Shown in pieces: positions 41,166 to 51,253 of a stretch of DNA of 64,000 nucleotides; within the stretch, counting starts at the first letter, position 1; every line of letters starts with the position of its first letter. The translations under genes were made by a program, and so were the position numbers. The stretch is taken from NCBI GenBank assembly GCA_905221605.1, contig CAJNDS010002415.1:177001-241000 (forward strand), written 5' to 3'. The DNA comes from Symbiodinium natans. Lineage: Eukaryota > Sar > Dinophyceae > Suessiales > Symbiodiniaceae. The notes beneath the pieces are model-generated. The model did no database searches and was not told the DNA's origin. It saw only the letters and a list, made by a program, of their open reading frames with translations.

Positions 41166-43012
41166 CCCTAAGTCCGGCCGAGCCTCATTTCACATTTAAG
41201 GTTTAGCAAGGCTGTGCTTTTGTTTAGGGTTTAGGGTTTAGAGTTTAGGGTTTAGGAGTTTAGGAGGAGTTCGAAAGTCGGGGTACCCTTCTTGGGGGGT
41301 CCCTTCGAGGGGATTCTAACTATTCCATCTGGGGTACGAAAGGGGTGCCCCTATTTTGGAAAAACCCATATGATGTTTGAGGTTTGGAAAGGCTTTGCTT
41401 TGTCTAGGGCTTAGGGTTTAGAGGTTTAGCGGTTTAGGGGTTTAGGGCTTAGGGGTTTTAAGGTTTCGGGCCTGGGGTTTAGGGCTTAGGTCCCTAAACC
41501 CTAAACCCTAAACCCGAAACCCTAAACCCTGAAGTTGTGAATTACCAACTCGCAGATGGCGGGTGGCCAGTTTAAAGGCCGACGAAACCACGTGGTACCC
41601 TCCGAGCAGTCGAGAAGTCGCCAGGGGCACTGCCTCTGATCGTGAACCCTCCCCAGGAACCCTAAACCCTACACCCCTAAACCCTAAACCCTCAAACAAG
41701 GGCTCGAATCTACAAACAAGCCTGACGTTTCGGGTTTTCGGGCTTAAGGGCCTAAGGGCCGTCAGGAGGGCGGAGGATTGAAAAGATCTTGCAGCCAGAG
41801 TCTGCGTTTCTCGTGTTGAGTTGTGCTAGGCACACCCGAAGTCAGGGAATGACAGGGCGAAAATTTCTTGCCCGTAGGAAAGGAGGAAACCACGAAAGTC
41901 AAAAGAGGAGCGAATGGTTGGCGTAGAAAGACAGCCTTCAAAGCCTTACTCACTGAATTCCTCCTCCAGCTCTACAGAAACCATAAACCCTTTTCTTGTC
42001 CCTTACAATGAGGGTTTACGATACTAGGGGTACCTTACTTCGGTTACTTATTATAAGGGACTCCTACTATTTCAAGTAATTAGGGGGCTTATATTCAGGG
42101 TCCCCCATTCTCGGAAACCCCCAAATCTATTCCGCTGAACAGAAGAACTTCACGAACTGTCCAGTAGCCCTAAAGTACCAAAGCACCCCAAGCCCAAGCA
42201 GCGGATTTTCGGTTTATAGGCTGTGAGGGCTTAGAGATTTTGGGCTCAGGGTTTTTGGGTTTATCATAGGACTTTAGGGTTTGGGGGGTTTTGCAGTTTA
42301 GGCTTTGGCTTAGTAGTTTAGGGTAACCCTAAACCCTAAACTCCAAGCCCTAAACCCGAAACCCGAAAGGGTTGCAAACCGAGGAGCTTCGAGGAAGGGC
42401 CCAGCTCAGGATGAGGCCTGTGCTTGGAGGTTCATGGTACTTATGAACCAATTATAGCTGCACTTATAGGGTTTAGGGTTTAGGGTTTAGGGTTTAGGGT
42501 TTAGGGTTTAGGGTTAGGGTAACTGTACTTATAGCCGGACTTACAACCAGGTCGGCGCACTGAAAGGGCTTAGAAGTGGGTGCTAAGCACAGTTGTAATT
42601 GGTAAATAAGTACCATGAACCTCCAAGTACCGCCGGAGCGCCATCCAGAGAGGATTTGGACTTACTTGGGAGGTTCGTGGATGTAGGGTTTAGGGTTTAG
42701 CGTTTGGGGTTTTAGGGTTTAGGGTTTAGGGTTTAGTGTTTGGGGTTTTAGGGTTTAGGGGTTAGGGGTAGGGGTTTAGGGTTTAGACTGTAGGGACTTG
42801 GGAAAATGAGAAAAAAAGAAGGTCCCAAGGTCCTACCGACCTTGAGACCCTGCTTCAAACTCATTGGGGGGTTTACATTAGGGTTTAGGGTTTAGGGTTC
42901 AGGGTTTTGGCTTAGGGTTTAGGGTTTAGGGTACCTTGATGGGGATCCTTTCCTACTACTTAGGTGTCCATATTAGGGGTCCCCTATTTTCATAAACTCC
43001 CATTGACTAGGC
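41166..43012. other. Repeat-rich interval between candidate exons
   Basis: Heptamer variants, the split family A element at 42422-42629, and a non-repetitive block at about 41540-41965 with open frames on both strands that I cannot assign. No firm exon. Confidence 0.4.
42422..42629. mobile_element. Fold-back element, family A, split by a telomere-type array
   Basis: Ends GCTTGGAGGTTCATGGTAC and GTACCATGAACCTCCAAGTA. A run of about seven TTTAGGG units at 42470-42520 interrupts a CTTATAG word, so heptamers expanded or were added inside an existing element. Confidence 0.85.
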
Positions 43013-43053
43013 CTTTCACTTGCTTGGCGCTGGCGATGAGCGGGTTCCGATCT
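43013..43053 (-). CDS. Exon of unidentified minus-strand gene (peptide DRNPLIASAKQVK)
   Basis: Acceptor CCCCCAG (followed by A rather than G), GC donor. The peptide looks coding but I do not recognise the protein. It probably belongs with the exons at 40.6-40.97 kb. Confidence 0.5.
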
Positions 43054-43091
43054 CTGGGGGACTTCCCTAAACTCCTGACACTCTAGAAGCC

Positions 43092-43361
43092 TTACCCTAA
43101 ACCCTAAACCCTAAACCCTAAACCCTAAACCCTAAACCCTAAACCCTAAACCCTAAACCCTAAACCCTAAACCCTAAACCCTAAACCCTAAACCCTAGGA
43201 GAGCCCTTCAGCTCCCCAAAGCCGTACATCCTAACTAGTCCGAAGAATCTAGGAAGCGGCTGGAACCCTAAACCCTAAACCCTAAACCCTAAACCCTAAA
43301 CCCTAAACCCTAAACCCTAAACCCTAAACCCTAAACCCTAAACCCTAAACCCTAAACCCTA
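43092..43361. repeat. Two long CCCTAAA arrays around a 66-bp spacer
   Basis: About 15 and 14 near-perfect heptamers at 43092-43198 and 43266-43361, the longest clean same-strand tract in the window. Confidence 0.96.
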
Positions 43362-43959
43362 CGGCTCTGCAGTTTCAGCACTAAGGGGTACAAGGAGGGG
43401 CCCCTAGAATGGACCGGTCATCTTATCCCTTTAGGGTTTAGGGTTTAGGGTTTAGGGTTTAGGGTTTAGGGTTTAGGGTTGCCCCATATAAACCCCCTAA
43501 AGATACCTTATATAGTCCCGATATATCTAAGTAGCAGCTGTGGGCTCAAACCTCGAACAAGATTTCAAAGTAGGATGCAAGCTGTACAGAGATGAGGAAG
43601 GAAAGCCTTAACATCCGAAACCCCACAAGCCTGCTACGCCAAACACCCTAAACCCTAAACCCTAAATCCTAAACCCTAAACCCTAAACCCTAAACCCCCA
43701 CAATGCGAAGTTTTAGAACCCACTCTCCACTCGCCTCGCCCCCTGCTGGCCCTGAGAACGTGGGTGGCGCCTTTGGGACAGAAAGCAGGGGTGCTCTACA
43801 CAGGCTATGTTTTAAAGAAGGGTTTAGAGTTTAGGGTTTAGGGTTTAGGGTTTAGGGTTTAGGGTTTAGGGTATAGGGTATAGGGTTTAGGAAATAGGGT
43901 TTAGGGAATAGGGTGAGGGTTTACTCGGTGCTGTCTCTGATATCGGAGCAACTGAGCGC

Positions 43960-44360
43960 CGAAGAGTTTGGGGTTTACGGCTTAGGTTTAGGGTGTAGGG
44001 ATTAGGGTTTAGGATTTAAGGCTGAAGGTTTAGGGGAAAATCGTACAGGGTTCAGGGTTAGGGTTTAGAGATGAGGGTTAGGATTTAGGGCATGCAGTTG
44101 AGGGTTTAGGGTTTAGGGGCCCTCCCCGAGAAAGAGAGGCCGGGATGGGGGAGAATGGGCAAACCTTCGCAGGGGTAGGTTTGAAAGTAGTGCTCTTGTT
44201 TCCCTTAAACATACAACCCTCAGATAGCCATAAACATCATGTTCTTGTTTACCCTTAAGCCCTATACAACCCTCATAAAGCCATGAAAACCTAGTTTTTG
44301 TAGAGCCCCCAAACCTTCAACTTCATTGGGTTCTACCTGGCCCCCTACGGTGGTACCCTT
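43960..44360 (+). repeat. Segmental duplication, copy 1
   Basis: Matches 45902-46205 in order: GAGTTTGGGGTTTACGGCT, a GAGAAAGAGAGGCCGG block, CTAGTTTTTGTAGAGCCCCC and CAACTTCAT-GGTTCTACCT. Copy 1 carries an extra ~60-base internal repeat around 44220-44270. Confidence 0.85.
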
Positions 44361-44634
44361 GTTTTTTTTGGGGGGCCCGATTTGTACCAAGATTCCTGTG
44401 AGGTAGTATGAGGGCATATGAGCAGTTTTTGAGGGGAACCCTTAGGGCGTACAACCTTAGGGGTACAAGTCTTCATCCCTTGGTCAATCTACAGAAGGAA
44501 TGTCTGTCAACGGCTCTTAAAGAACAGTACCGGCGGCACAGAAGTCCCCTGAAAGCTAAGGTAGCTCATGCATCCAAGACATTGCGCCGGAGTGTGCCCC
44601 AGCACTTATTAGAGTGATGCGCTTTCTGTCTAAG

Positions 44635-44714
44635 CATGGGTTCCCCTACTACCCCCCCCCCCCCCCCTCATAACCTTAATGGTAGTATAGAGGGGGGTAG
44701 TAGGGGAACCCATG
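44635..44714. repeat. Perfect 23-bp inverted repeat around a C-run
   Basis: CATGGGTTCCCCTACTACC at 44635 onward is repeated as its reverse complement ending at 44714. The loop has about 34 bases. It could be a short MITE or a structured RNA element. Confidence 0.9.
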
Positions 44715-45241
44715 ATCGAAGCAGTAAAAACCATCATCTCCAATTTCGCTAACTCAGCTACCTCACAGCAACGGTGTGTTCTGCCGAGCAAAGTCGCCCA
44801 GAGGAACCTTTTCTATAAGACTTGAAATCTTGGGGGCCCTGAACCCTAATCCCTTCTTGAACACATCGTTCATCGACTGAGCGGCTGAATCTCATCATCC
44901 TCGTTTCGCATTTTTTGCTGTGGGCAAAAGCGCCCTGAAGCCTAAAGCCTAAAGCCTAAAGCCTAAACCCTAAACCAGTTGCTGCGCAAGGTCGAAGACC
45001 CGAGGCTTAAGAGCCTACATTGCTTGCTTCATTGTGTGCCTACATGGTTTAAGGATTTAGGATTTGGGGCTTTGGGTTTTGGAGATAAACCCTAAACCTT
45101 AAAACCCTAAACCCTTAAACCCTAAACCCTGAACCCTGAACCCTGAACCCTAAACCCTAAACCCGAAACCCTAAACCCTAAACCCTGAACCCTAAACCCT
45201 AAACCCCCGGAGAGGTCTCGGATCCTTCCTGGGGCCCGCGC

Positions 45242-45268
45242 CTCGCTTCCTTCGGCCGCAGCTGGAGC
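45242..45268 (-). CDS. Exon of unidentified minus-strand gene (peptide APAAAEGSE)
   Basis: Acceptor GCCGAG, GC donor (GCGCGG), phase 0 on both sides. Ala/Glu-rich; continues the linker of the exon at 47093-47119. Confidence 0.45.
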
Positions 45269-45301
45269 CTCGGCTCTGGTAAGGAAAGGACACACAGGAA
45301 G

Positions 45302-45590
45302 GGTTTGGGGTTTGGGGTTTGGGGTTTGGGGTTTGGGGTTTGGGGTTTGGGGTTTGGGGTTTGGGGTTTGGGGTTTGGGGTTTGGGGTTTGGGGTTTGGG
45401 GGTTGGGGTTGGGGTTTGGGGTTTGGGGTTTGGGGTTTGGGGTTTGGGATTTGGGGGTTTAGGGTTTAGGGTTTAGGGTTTGGGGTTTGGGGTTTGGGGT
45501 TTGGGGTTTGGGGTTTTGGGGTTTTGGGGTTTGGGGTTTGGGGTTTGGGTTTGGGGTTTGGGGTTTGGGGTTTGGGGTTTGGGGGTTAAG
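45302..45590. repeat. TTTGGGG-variant heptamer array
   Basis: About 38 units in which TTTGGGG replaces TTTAGGG almost throughout, ending in TTAAGGG units. The only long array of this variant in the window. Confidence 0.96.
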
Positions 45591-45901
45591 GGTTAAGGGT
45601 TAAGGGTTAAGGGTTAAGGGTTTAGGGTTTAGGGTTTAGGGTTTAAATTTAGGGTTTGAAGGGTTGATAGGGTTTTAGGTTTGGGTTTGTAGGGTTTAGA
45701 GGGTTTTAGGGCTTAACTTATAAGTTGGGATACTTCTGACCCAATTTCGGGCCCTTGTCACTCTTCTTCTTTCTTCTTCCTAGGCGGACCCTCCTTTGTA
45801 GTTCGATATGACACGAGGGGGGGGGGGGGGGGGGGGGATGCAGTTTCGGGAGGCTTCGAGAAGGCCCCTGGTGTGAAGGTTTCTGGGAGACGGCTGAGGC
45901 C

Positions 45902-46205
45902 CCGAAGAGTTTGGGGTTTACGGCTCGGGTTTAGGGTTTAGGGATGAGGGTTTAGGATTTAAGGCTGAAGGTTTAAGGTTTAGGGGAAAATCGCACAGCA
46001 AGCCCTGGGGGAGGCCCCGAGAAAGAGAGGCCGGAATGGGGGAGAATGGACAAACCTTCACAGGGGTAGGTTTGAGCGGAGTGTTTTTCTTTACCCTTAA
46101 ACCCCACAAAACCCTCATAAAGCCACAAAAACCTAGTTTTTGTAGAGCCCCCAAACCTTCAACTTCATGGCGTTCTACCTCGGACCCCGAAGGTAGTACC
46201 CTCAG
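45902..46205 (+). repeat. Segmental duplication, copy 2
   Basis: Same orientation as copy 1, about 1.9 kb away. No coding frame is conserved between copies, so it is a non-coding duplication. Confidence 0.85.
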
Positions 46206-46884
46206 TAAGATCCCTATAAGGTAGTATAAGGGCCCTCGTAGGAGTATAGTAAGGTACAGTCAACAGCTCAAAGAGCTGTAGGGTTTAGGGTTTCGGGTTT
46301 AGGGTTTAGTTGAGATTTCAAAGCGCTACACCCAAATCCCTAGCCCAAATCCTGAAGCTGCTTCGGGCTTCGAAGTATATACGAGCTTCGAGCCTCGACG
46401 CGGGGATGCAGGGGGGCACGACTTTGCTGTCGAGGGCTTGACCCTAAGCCCAGAGACATAATATAGGGCCCTGAAAAATTAGAATAGGGTTTTGGGGGTT
46501 ATTTGAGTATAATTACAAAGGGATCCTAAAAGAATGACATTAGCAACTACTCCGACCCCTATGTCAACGCCAAACCCTAAGCCGCAAACAGGAGCCCGCA
46601 GCAAAGGCAGTGACTGGTTCTGGAACCAAACATCGGAATTTGCTTCTTCGTTGAGGTGGTCGTGTGTTCTTGTGGCATGGGACCACCGATGACATCTTGC
46701 ATACCTAAAGACTCCTATATATGTAGTGCCGTTGTTTGGGCAACATACCAGAATCCCAACTCACAAAGGAACTACATCAGAGCCTTCATAGGGGATAGGA
46801 CTAGGGGGACCCTTGGGGATACAGACCCTCTGAGGAAGGTTTTTGTTTAAGAGGGCCAGAAGTTGAGGACCCCCTTATCCTACC

Positions 46885-47009
46885 TACAAGGAGGGGCCCC
46901 TTTGCTGTACTAACTATAACTAAGGGCCTTAGAACCTAAGTTAGGCTCCTTAGAACCCAAGTTAGGGCTCTTATAACTCTACTTATAACTAACGGGGCCG
47001 CTCCTTGTA
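46885..47009. mobile_element. Fold-back element, family B, intact
   Basis: Both ends are present: TACAAGGAGGGGCCCC and GGGGCCGCTCCTTGTA; 125 bp. Best reference copy of the family. Confidence 0.87.
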
Positions 47010-47092
47010 CCTAAACCCTAAACCCTAAACCCTAAACCCTAAACCCTAAACCCGGACCCCAAGACAAGCCCGGCGGCTGGGGGCTCACCGGC

Positions 47093-47119
47093 AGGAGGCT
47101 CGTCGGCCGGGGGCGGGCC
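47093..47119 (-). CDS. Exon of unidentified minus-strand gene (peptide GPPPADEPP)
   Basis: Acceptor ATGCCAG. The GC donor (GCCGGT) gives phase 0 into the exon at 45268; a GTGAGC four bases further is the alternative. A Pro/Ala/acidic linker, of the kind found between domains of lipoyl-bearing and many other proteins. Confidence 0.45.
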
Positions 47120-47307
47120 CTGGCATGGGGTTAGGGTTTAGGATCTAGGGTTTAGGGTTTAGGGTTTAGGGTTTAGGATTTAGGGTTTCGGGTTTAGGGC
47201 CTTTAGGGTTTAGGGCGTGTAAGGTTTATGAAATAGGGTTTAGGGTTTAGGTGATGTGAATGAGAAGTCTACGGTCAGTTCATATACTTGTAGAAACTGA
47301 ACGCGGA

Positions 47308-47403
47308 CTATAAAGTCGTGGGGTAAGGCGACCCAAAGTTTGGGCTCTTGTCATAGAGCAGCGTAGCTGCGGCCTTCAAGCACAGATCTCTGACAGTCGG
47401 AGC
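47308..47403 (-). CDS. Coding-like segment in a second frame (APTVRDLCLKAAATLLYD)
   Basis: Acceptor GACCAG, then a frame ending in a TAG at 47310-47308. Only 37-41 bases separate it from the previous exon, so the break is either an unusually short intron or a frameshift in a decaying gene. Confidence 0.4.
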   Translation of the reverse strand, partial: APTVRDLCLKAAATLLYDKSPNFGSPYPTTL

Positions 47404-47440
47404 CTGGTCGTGTCCGGATGTGTGTCACTGACGCCCATGC

Positions 47441-47549
47441 CGTCGTAGACTTTCAGGAGGAGCTTGTGTGTCTGGGCGTAGAACACGAGGCGGCAAACAT
47501 CGTCGAAGTCCACTTTACGGAACTCTCGGCAGTGGCTCGCTCGGTCATC
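47441..47549 (-). CDS. Exon of unidentified minus-strand gene (VDFDDVCRLVFYAQTHKLL)
   Basis: Acceptor GCGGAG, then DDRASHCREFRKVDFDDV and on to KLLLKVYD, ending before GC. 109 nt, larger than the DLD exons. Composition and residue pattern look coding. Product not recognised. Confidence 0.55.
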
Positions 47550-47889
47550 CTCCGCATGGCAGCTCTGGCGGTCCCAAGTGCTGGACCTCTCCCTCCCCAC
47601 TCCAGGAACTTCGGTTTAGGGTTTCGGGTTTAGCGTTTAGGGTCCGCCGACCCTGGCGGCGTGTTGGATGGGAAAACCTCCCTCTTTCCCTCCTTACCCC
47701 CCCCAAAACGCGGGGGGGGGGGGGTGGGGGGGGTACCCGCCAGCTTTTTCCGTGGGAGGAACAGGCCACCCACACCGCGCAAAACTCAGGGACTACCCTG
47801 CCCCCCCCTCCCCCCCCCCCCCCTACCCCCCCCCCCCTACCCGTGGGTGGCTTAAATAGGGTCTATTTGGAAGCTGAGAGTCGTGTTTT

Positions 47890-49700
47890 GGTGTGGTAGA
47901 TAGAAAGGAAAGGGCATGATAAAGTAGCGAGAGGAGCTCTTCAATTCCCTTCCTTATCTCCTATGCTCTTTTCCTTCTTTATTGCAACAGGAGAAGACAG
48001 GAAAAGGGCTTCCATTCCCCACTTGTTCTTCCTTTCTTGTGTTTTTGTCATTTAGAGGGGAACAGGAGAAGAGGAGGGAGAGAGAAGGAGAGGGGAGAGA
48101 TAACAGGAATCCAATTTCAGTGGAATAGCAAAGAAAAGAATAGAAGAGAGATGAATAGAGAAGAGGGAGAGACAAAACGAGGCGCTGAGAAGATGGCACT
48201 CTTCTTTATCTATCCTATCTCCCTTATCTCCTTTACCTTCCTAGGCTTTATCATTCAAGTTCTTTTCTTGTGTTTTATCAGTTAAACGGAAACAGAAGGA
48301 GAGAAGGGAACGGGAAGTGAGAGAGGAGAGACAAAAAGGAGGCCATTTTAATTTTCTGGAAGGGTACTGAACAGAAGAGAGGAGACAAGAAACAAGGAGA
48401 CGGAGGAACACAACAAGGCGCAAAGAAGATGGCACTCTTCTTTATCTATCATCTCTCCCTTCCTTGTCTCTCCCTTGTCCCTCTATTATTAAAAAGGACA
48501 AGACCTCTTCGCAGATAGGTGCCCTCTCTCCTCTTCAGGAAGCCCCCTTGCCCTTATTTTGCTTGCCTTCTGAAACGACAAGGAAAACAACACATAGAAA
48601 GAGAGGAAATTCCCTGAAGAGGAGGGAGGGCACCTATCTGTAAAGAGCAATCGTTTAGAGGGGAACAGGAGAGAGGAGCGAGAGAGAAGGACAGAGGAGA
48701 GATACAGGGAATCCAATTTCAATAGAACAGCAAAGAAAAGAATAGAAGAGAGATGAATAGAGAAGAGGGAGAGACAAAACAAGGCGCAAAGAAGATGGCA
48801 CTCTTCTTTATCTATCCTATCTCCCTTATCTCTCCCTTCCCTCTTTCTTTTCGAAATAAGAACAACTAAAGAGGAAGAATTTATGAAAAGGAGAAGAGTA
48901 AGGAAAAGAGCAGAAGTAGGCCGAGAAGGGGACATGATGAAGTACGGCAAGGTCCAAGCGCAAGGAGTCACCCTCTGCTTTACCTTCCACTGCTTTATCA
49001 TACAAGTTCCTGTCTTGTGTTTTATCAGTTAACCGGAAACAGAAGGAGAGAAGGGAAAGGGAAGTGAGAGAGGAGAGACAACAAGGAGGCCATTTTAATT
49101 TTCTGGAAGGGTACTGAACAGAAGAGAGGAGACAAGGAACAAGGAGACGGAGGAACACAACAAGGCGCAAAGAAGATGGCACTCTTCTTTATCTATCATC
49201 TCTCCCTTCCTTGTCTCTCTCTTTTCCCTCTATTATTAAAAAGGACAAGACCTCTTCGCAGATGGGTGCCCTCTCTCCTCTTCAGGAAGCCCCCTTGCCC
49301 TTATTTTGCTTGCTTTCTGAAACGACAAGGAAAACAACACATAGAAAGAGAGGAAATGGAATGAACCAATAGGCAGTGGAGCTCTTCAATTTCTTTCCCT
49401 ATCTCTTTACTTCTTTTTTCATTCTTCATTCAACAAGGAAAAGAAACTTCCTTTTGTGTGTTTTTGAGATTTAAAGGAGAACAAGAGAAGAGAAGGGAGA
49501 GAGAAAGGAAAGAGGAGAGATCAAAAGGAATGCAACTCTAAATGGAAGAGCAATGAAAAGAATGGAAGAGAAATGAGGACAGGCGAAATGCAAAAGTCAG
49601 GCAAAGAGAAGATGGTGCTCGTTTTCATCTTTCCTCTGGTTCATATTTTTCTCTTCTCTTGTTCATTTCCGTTAGAAAAAAACAACAGGAATAACAATGA
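47890..49700. repeat. Polypurine/polypyrimidine segmental duplications
   Basis: Runs of GAGAGAGGAG-type and CTTCCTTATC-type sequence. The phrase AAGATGGCACTCTTCTTTAT recurs near 48191, 48428, 48793 and 49174, and again near 51076. Blocks 48376-48600 and 49123-49350, and 48654-48860 and 50935-51150, are near copies. Long open frames here come from the strand bias and are not genes. Confidence 0.85.
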
Positions 49701-49716
49701 ACATGTAAGCAAACCC

Positions 49717-49918
49717 AGCTGATGCTCATGATTTTTTCCCTTCTCCCTCTCTCTCTCTCTCCATATATGGGCGATGGAACGGGTGTCCTTGTTGGGCCGT
49801 TTTCTGGATCTTCAAGTGAGGAACCTAGGTGTTTTCTTTTGTTCATTTGAAGACACAGAAAGCGATTAAAAGGGACGTCCATTTTGGATTGGCAGCCAAC
49901 CCAGCTGATGCTCATGAT

Positions 49919-49978
<60 letters not shown>

Positions 49979-50640
49979 CCTATATATGGGCGATGGAATG
50001 GGTGTCCTTTTTGATCGTTTTCTGCATCTTCAAGCGAGGAAAAGGGACACCCCACAAGAGCACACTTAGGGTGTCCCTTTTGCTCGTTTGAAGACACAGA
50101 AGGCGATTAAAAGGGACGCCCATTTTGGATTGGCAGCCAACCCAGCTGATGCTCATGATTTCTCTCTCTCTCTCTCTCTCTCTCCCTATATATGGGCGAT
50201 GGAACAGGTGTCCTTTTAGATCGTTTTCTGCATCTTCAAGCGAAGAAAAGGGACACCACAAGGAAACACTTAGGCTGTCCCTTTTGCTCGTTTGAAGACA
50301 CAGCAAGCGATTAAAAGGGGCGCCCATTTTGGATTGGCAGCAAACCCAGCTGATGCTCATGATTTATCTCTGTCCCCATATATGGGCGATGGAACGGGTG
50401 TCCTTTTTGGATCGTTTTCTGCGTCTTCAAGCGAAGAAAAGGGACACTACAAGAAAACACTTAGTAAGGGTGCCCCTTTTGCTCGTTTCAAGACACAGAA
50501 GGCGATTAAAAGGGACGCCCATTTTGGATCGGCAGCAAACCCAGCTGATGCTCATGATTTATCTCTGTCTATATACGGGCGATGGAACGGGTGCCCTTCC
50601 TGATCGTTTTCTGCATCTTCAAGGGAGAAAGAAGGGCACC
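49717..50640. repeat. Tandem repeat, five units of ~185-240 bp
   Basis: CAGCTGATGCTCATGATT recurs at about 49717, 49902, 50142, 50347 and 50542. Each is followed by a CT run of variable length, ATATGGGCGATGGAAC and TGCATCTTCAAG. Length differences come mainly from the CT tract. Confidence 0.92.
49922..49977. repeat. CT microsatellite inside the tandem repeat
   Basis: About 26 CT dinucleotides; the sister units have shorter runs. Confidence 0.95.
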
Positions 50641-51253
50641 GCCCAAGAAGGAAAAGTAACATCAGATATAGGGAGGGAAATTGAAGAGCTCCTCTCTTTA
50701 CTTAGTCATTCCCTTTCCTCTCTTCTTATCTGTTGTTTTCTTCGCTTCAAAAAGCAAAATAAGGGAAAAGAGATTTCCTGAAGAGGAGGGAGGGCACCTA
50801 TTGAAGAGCTCCTGTCTTTACTTAGTCATTCCCTTTCCTCTCTTATCCGTTGTTTTATTCGCTTCAAAAAGCAAAATAAGCGAAAAGAGATTTCCTGACG
50901 AGGAGGGAGGGCACCTATCTGTAAAGAGCAATCGTTTAGAGGGGAACAGGAGAAGAGGAGCGAGAGAGAAGGACAGAGGAGAGATACAGGGAATCCAATT
51001 TCAGTGGAATAGCAAAGAAAAGAATAGAAGAGAGATGAATAGAGAAGAGGGAGAGACAAAACAAGGCGCAGAGAAGATGGCACTCTTCTTTATCTATCCT
51101 ATCTCCCTTATCTCTCCCTTCCCTCTTTCTTTTCGAAATAAGAACAACTAAAGAGGAAGATTATGAAAAGGAGAAGAGTAAGGAAAGGAGCAGAAGAGAT
51201 AGGCCGAGAAGAGGGATATGATGAAGTACGGCAAGGTCCACGCGCAACGTCTG

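Noticed and set aside
47701-47850. Pro/Gly-rich frames at 47.7-47.85 kb
   Set aside because: They are translations of C and G runs next to the inverted-repeat end.
48489-49001. 170-residue minus-strand ORF and its neighbours at 48-51 kb
   Set aside because: Sequence is strand-biased purine/pyrimidine repeat; the peptides are Ser/Leu/Arg-rich without motifs, and frames are not conserved between duplicate copies.
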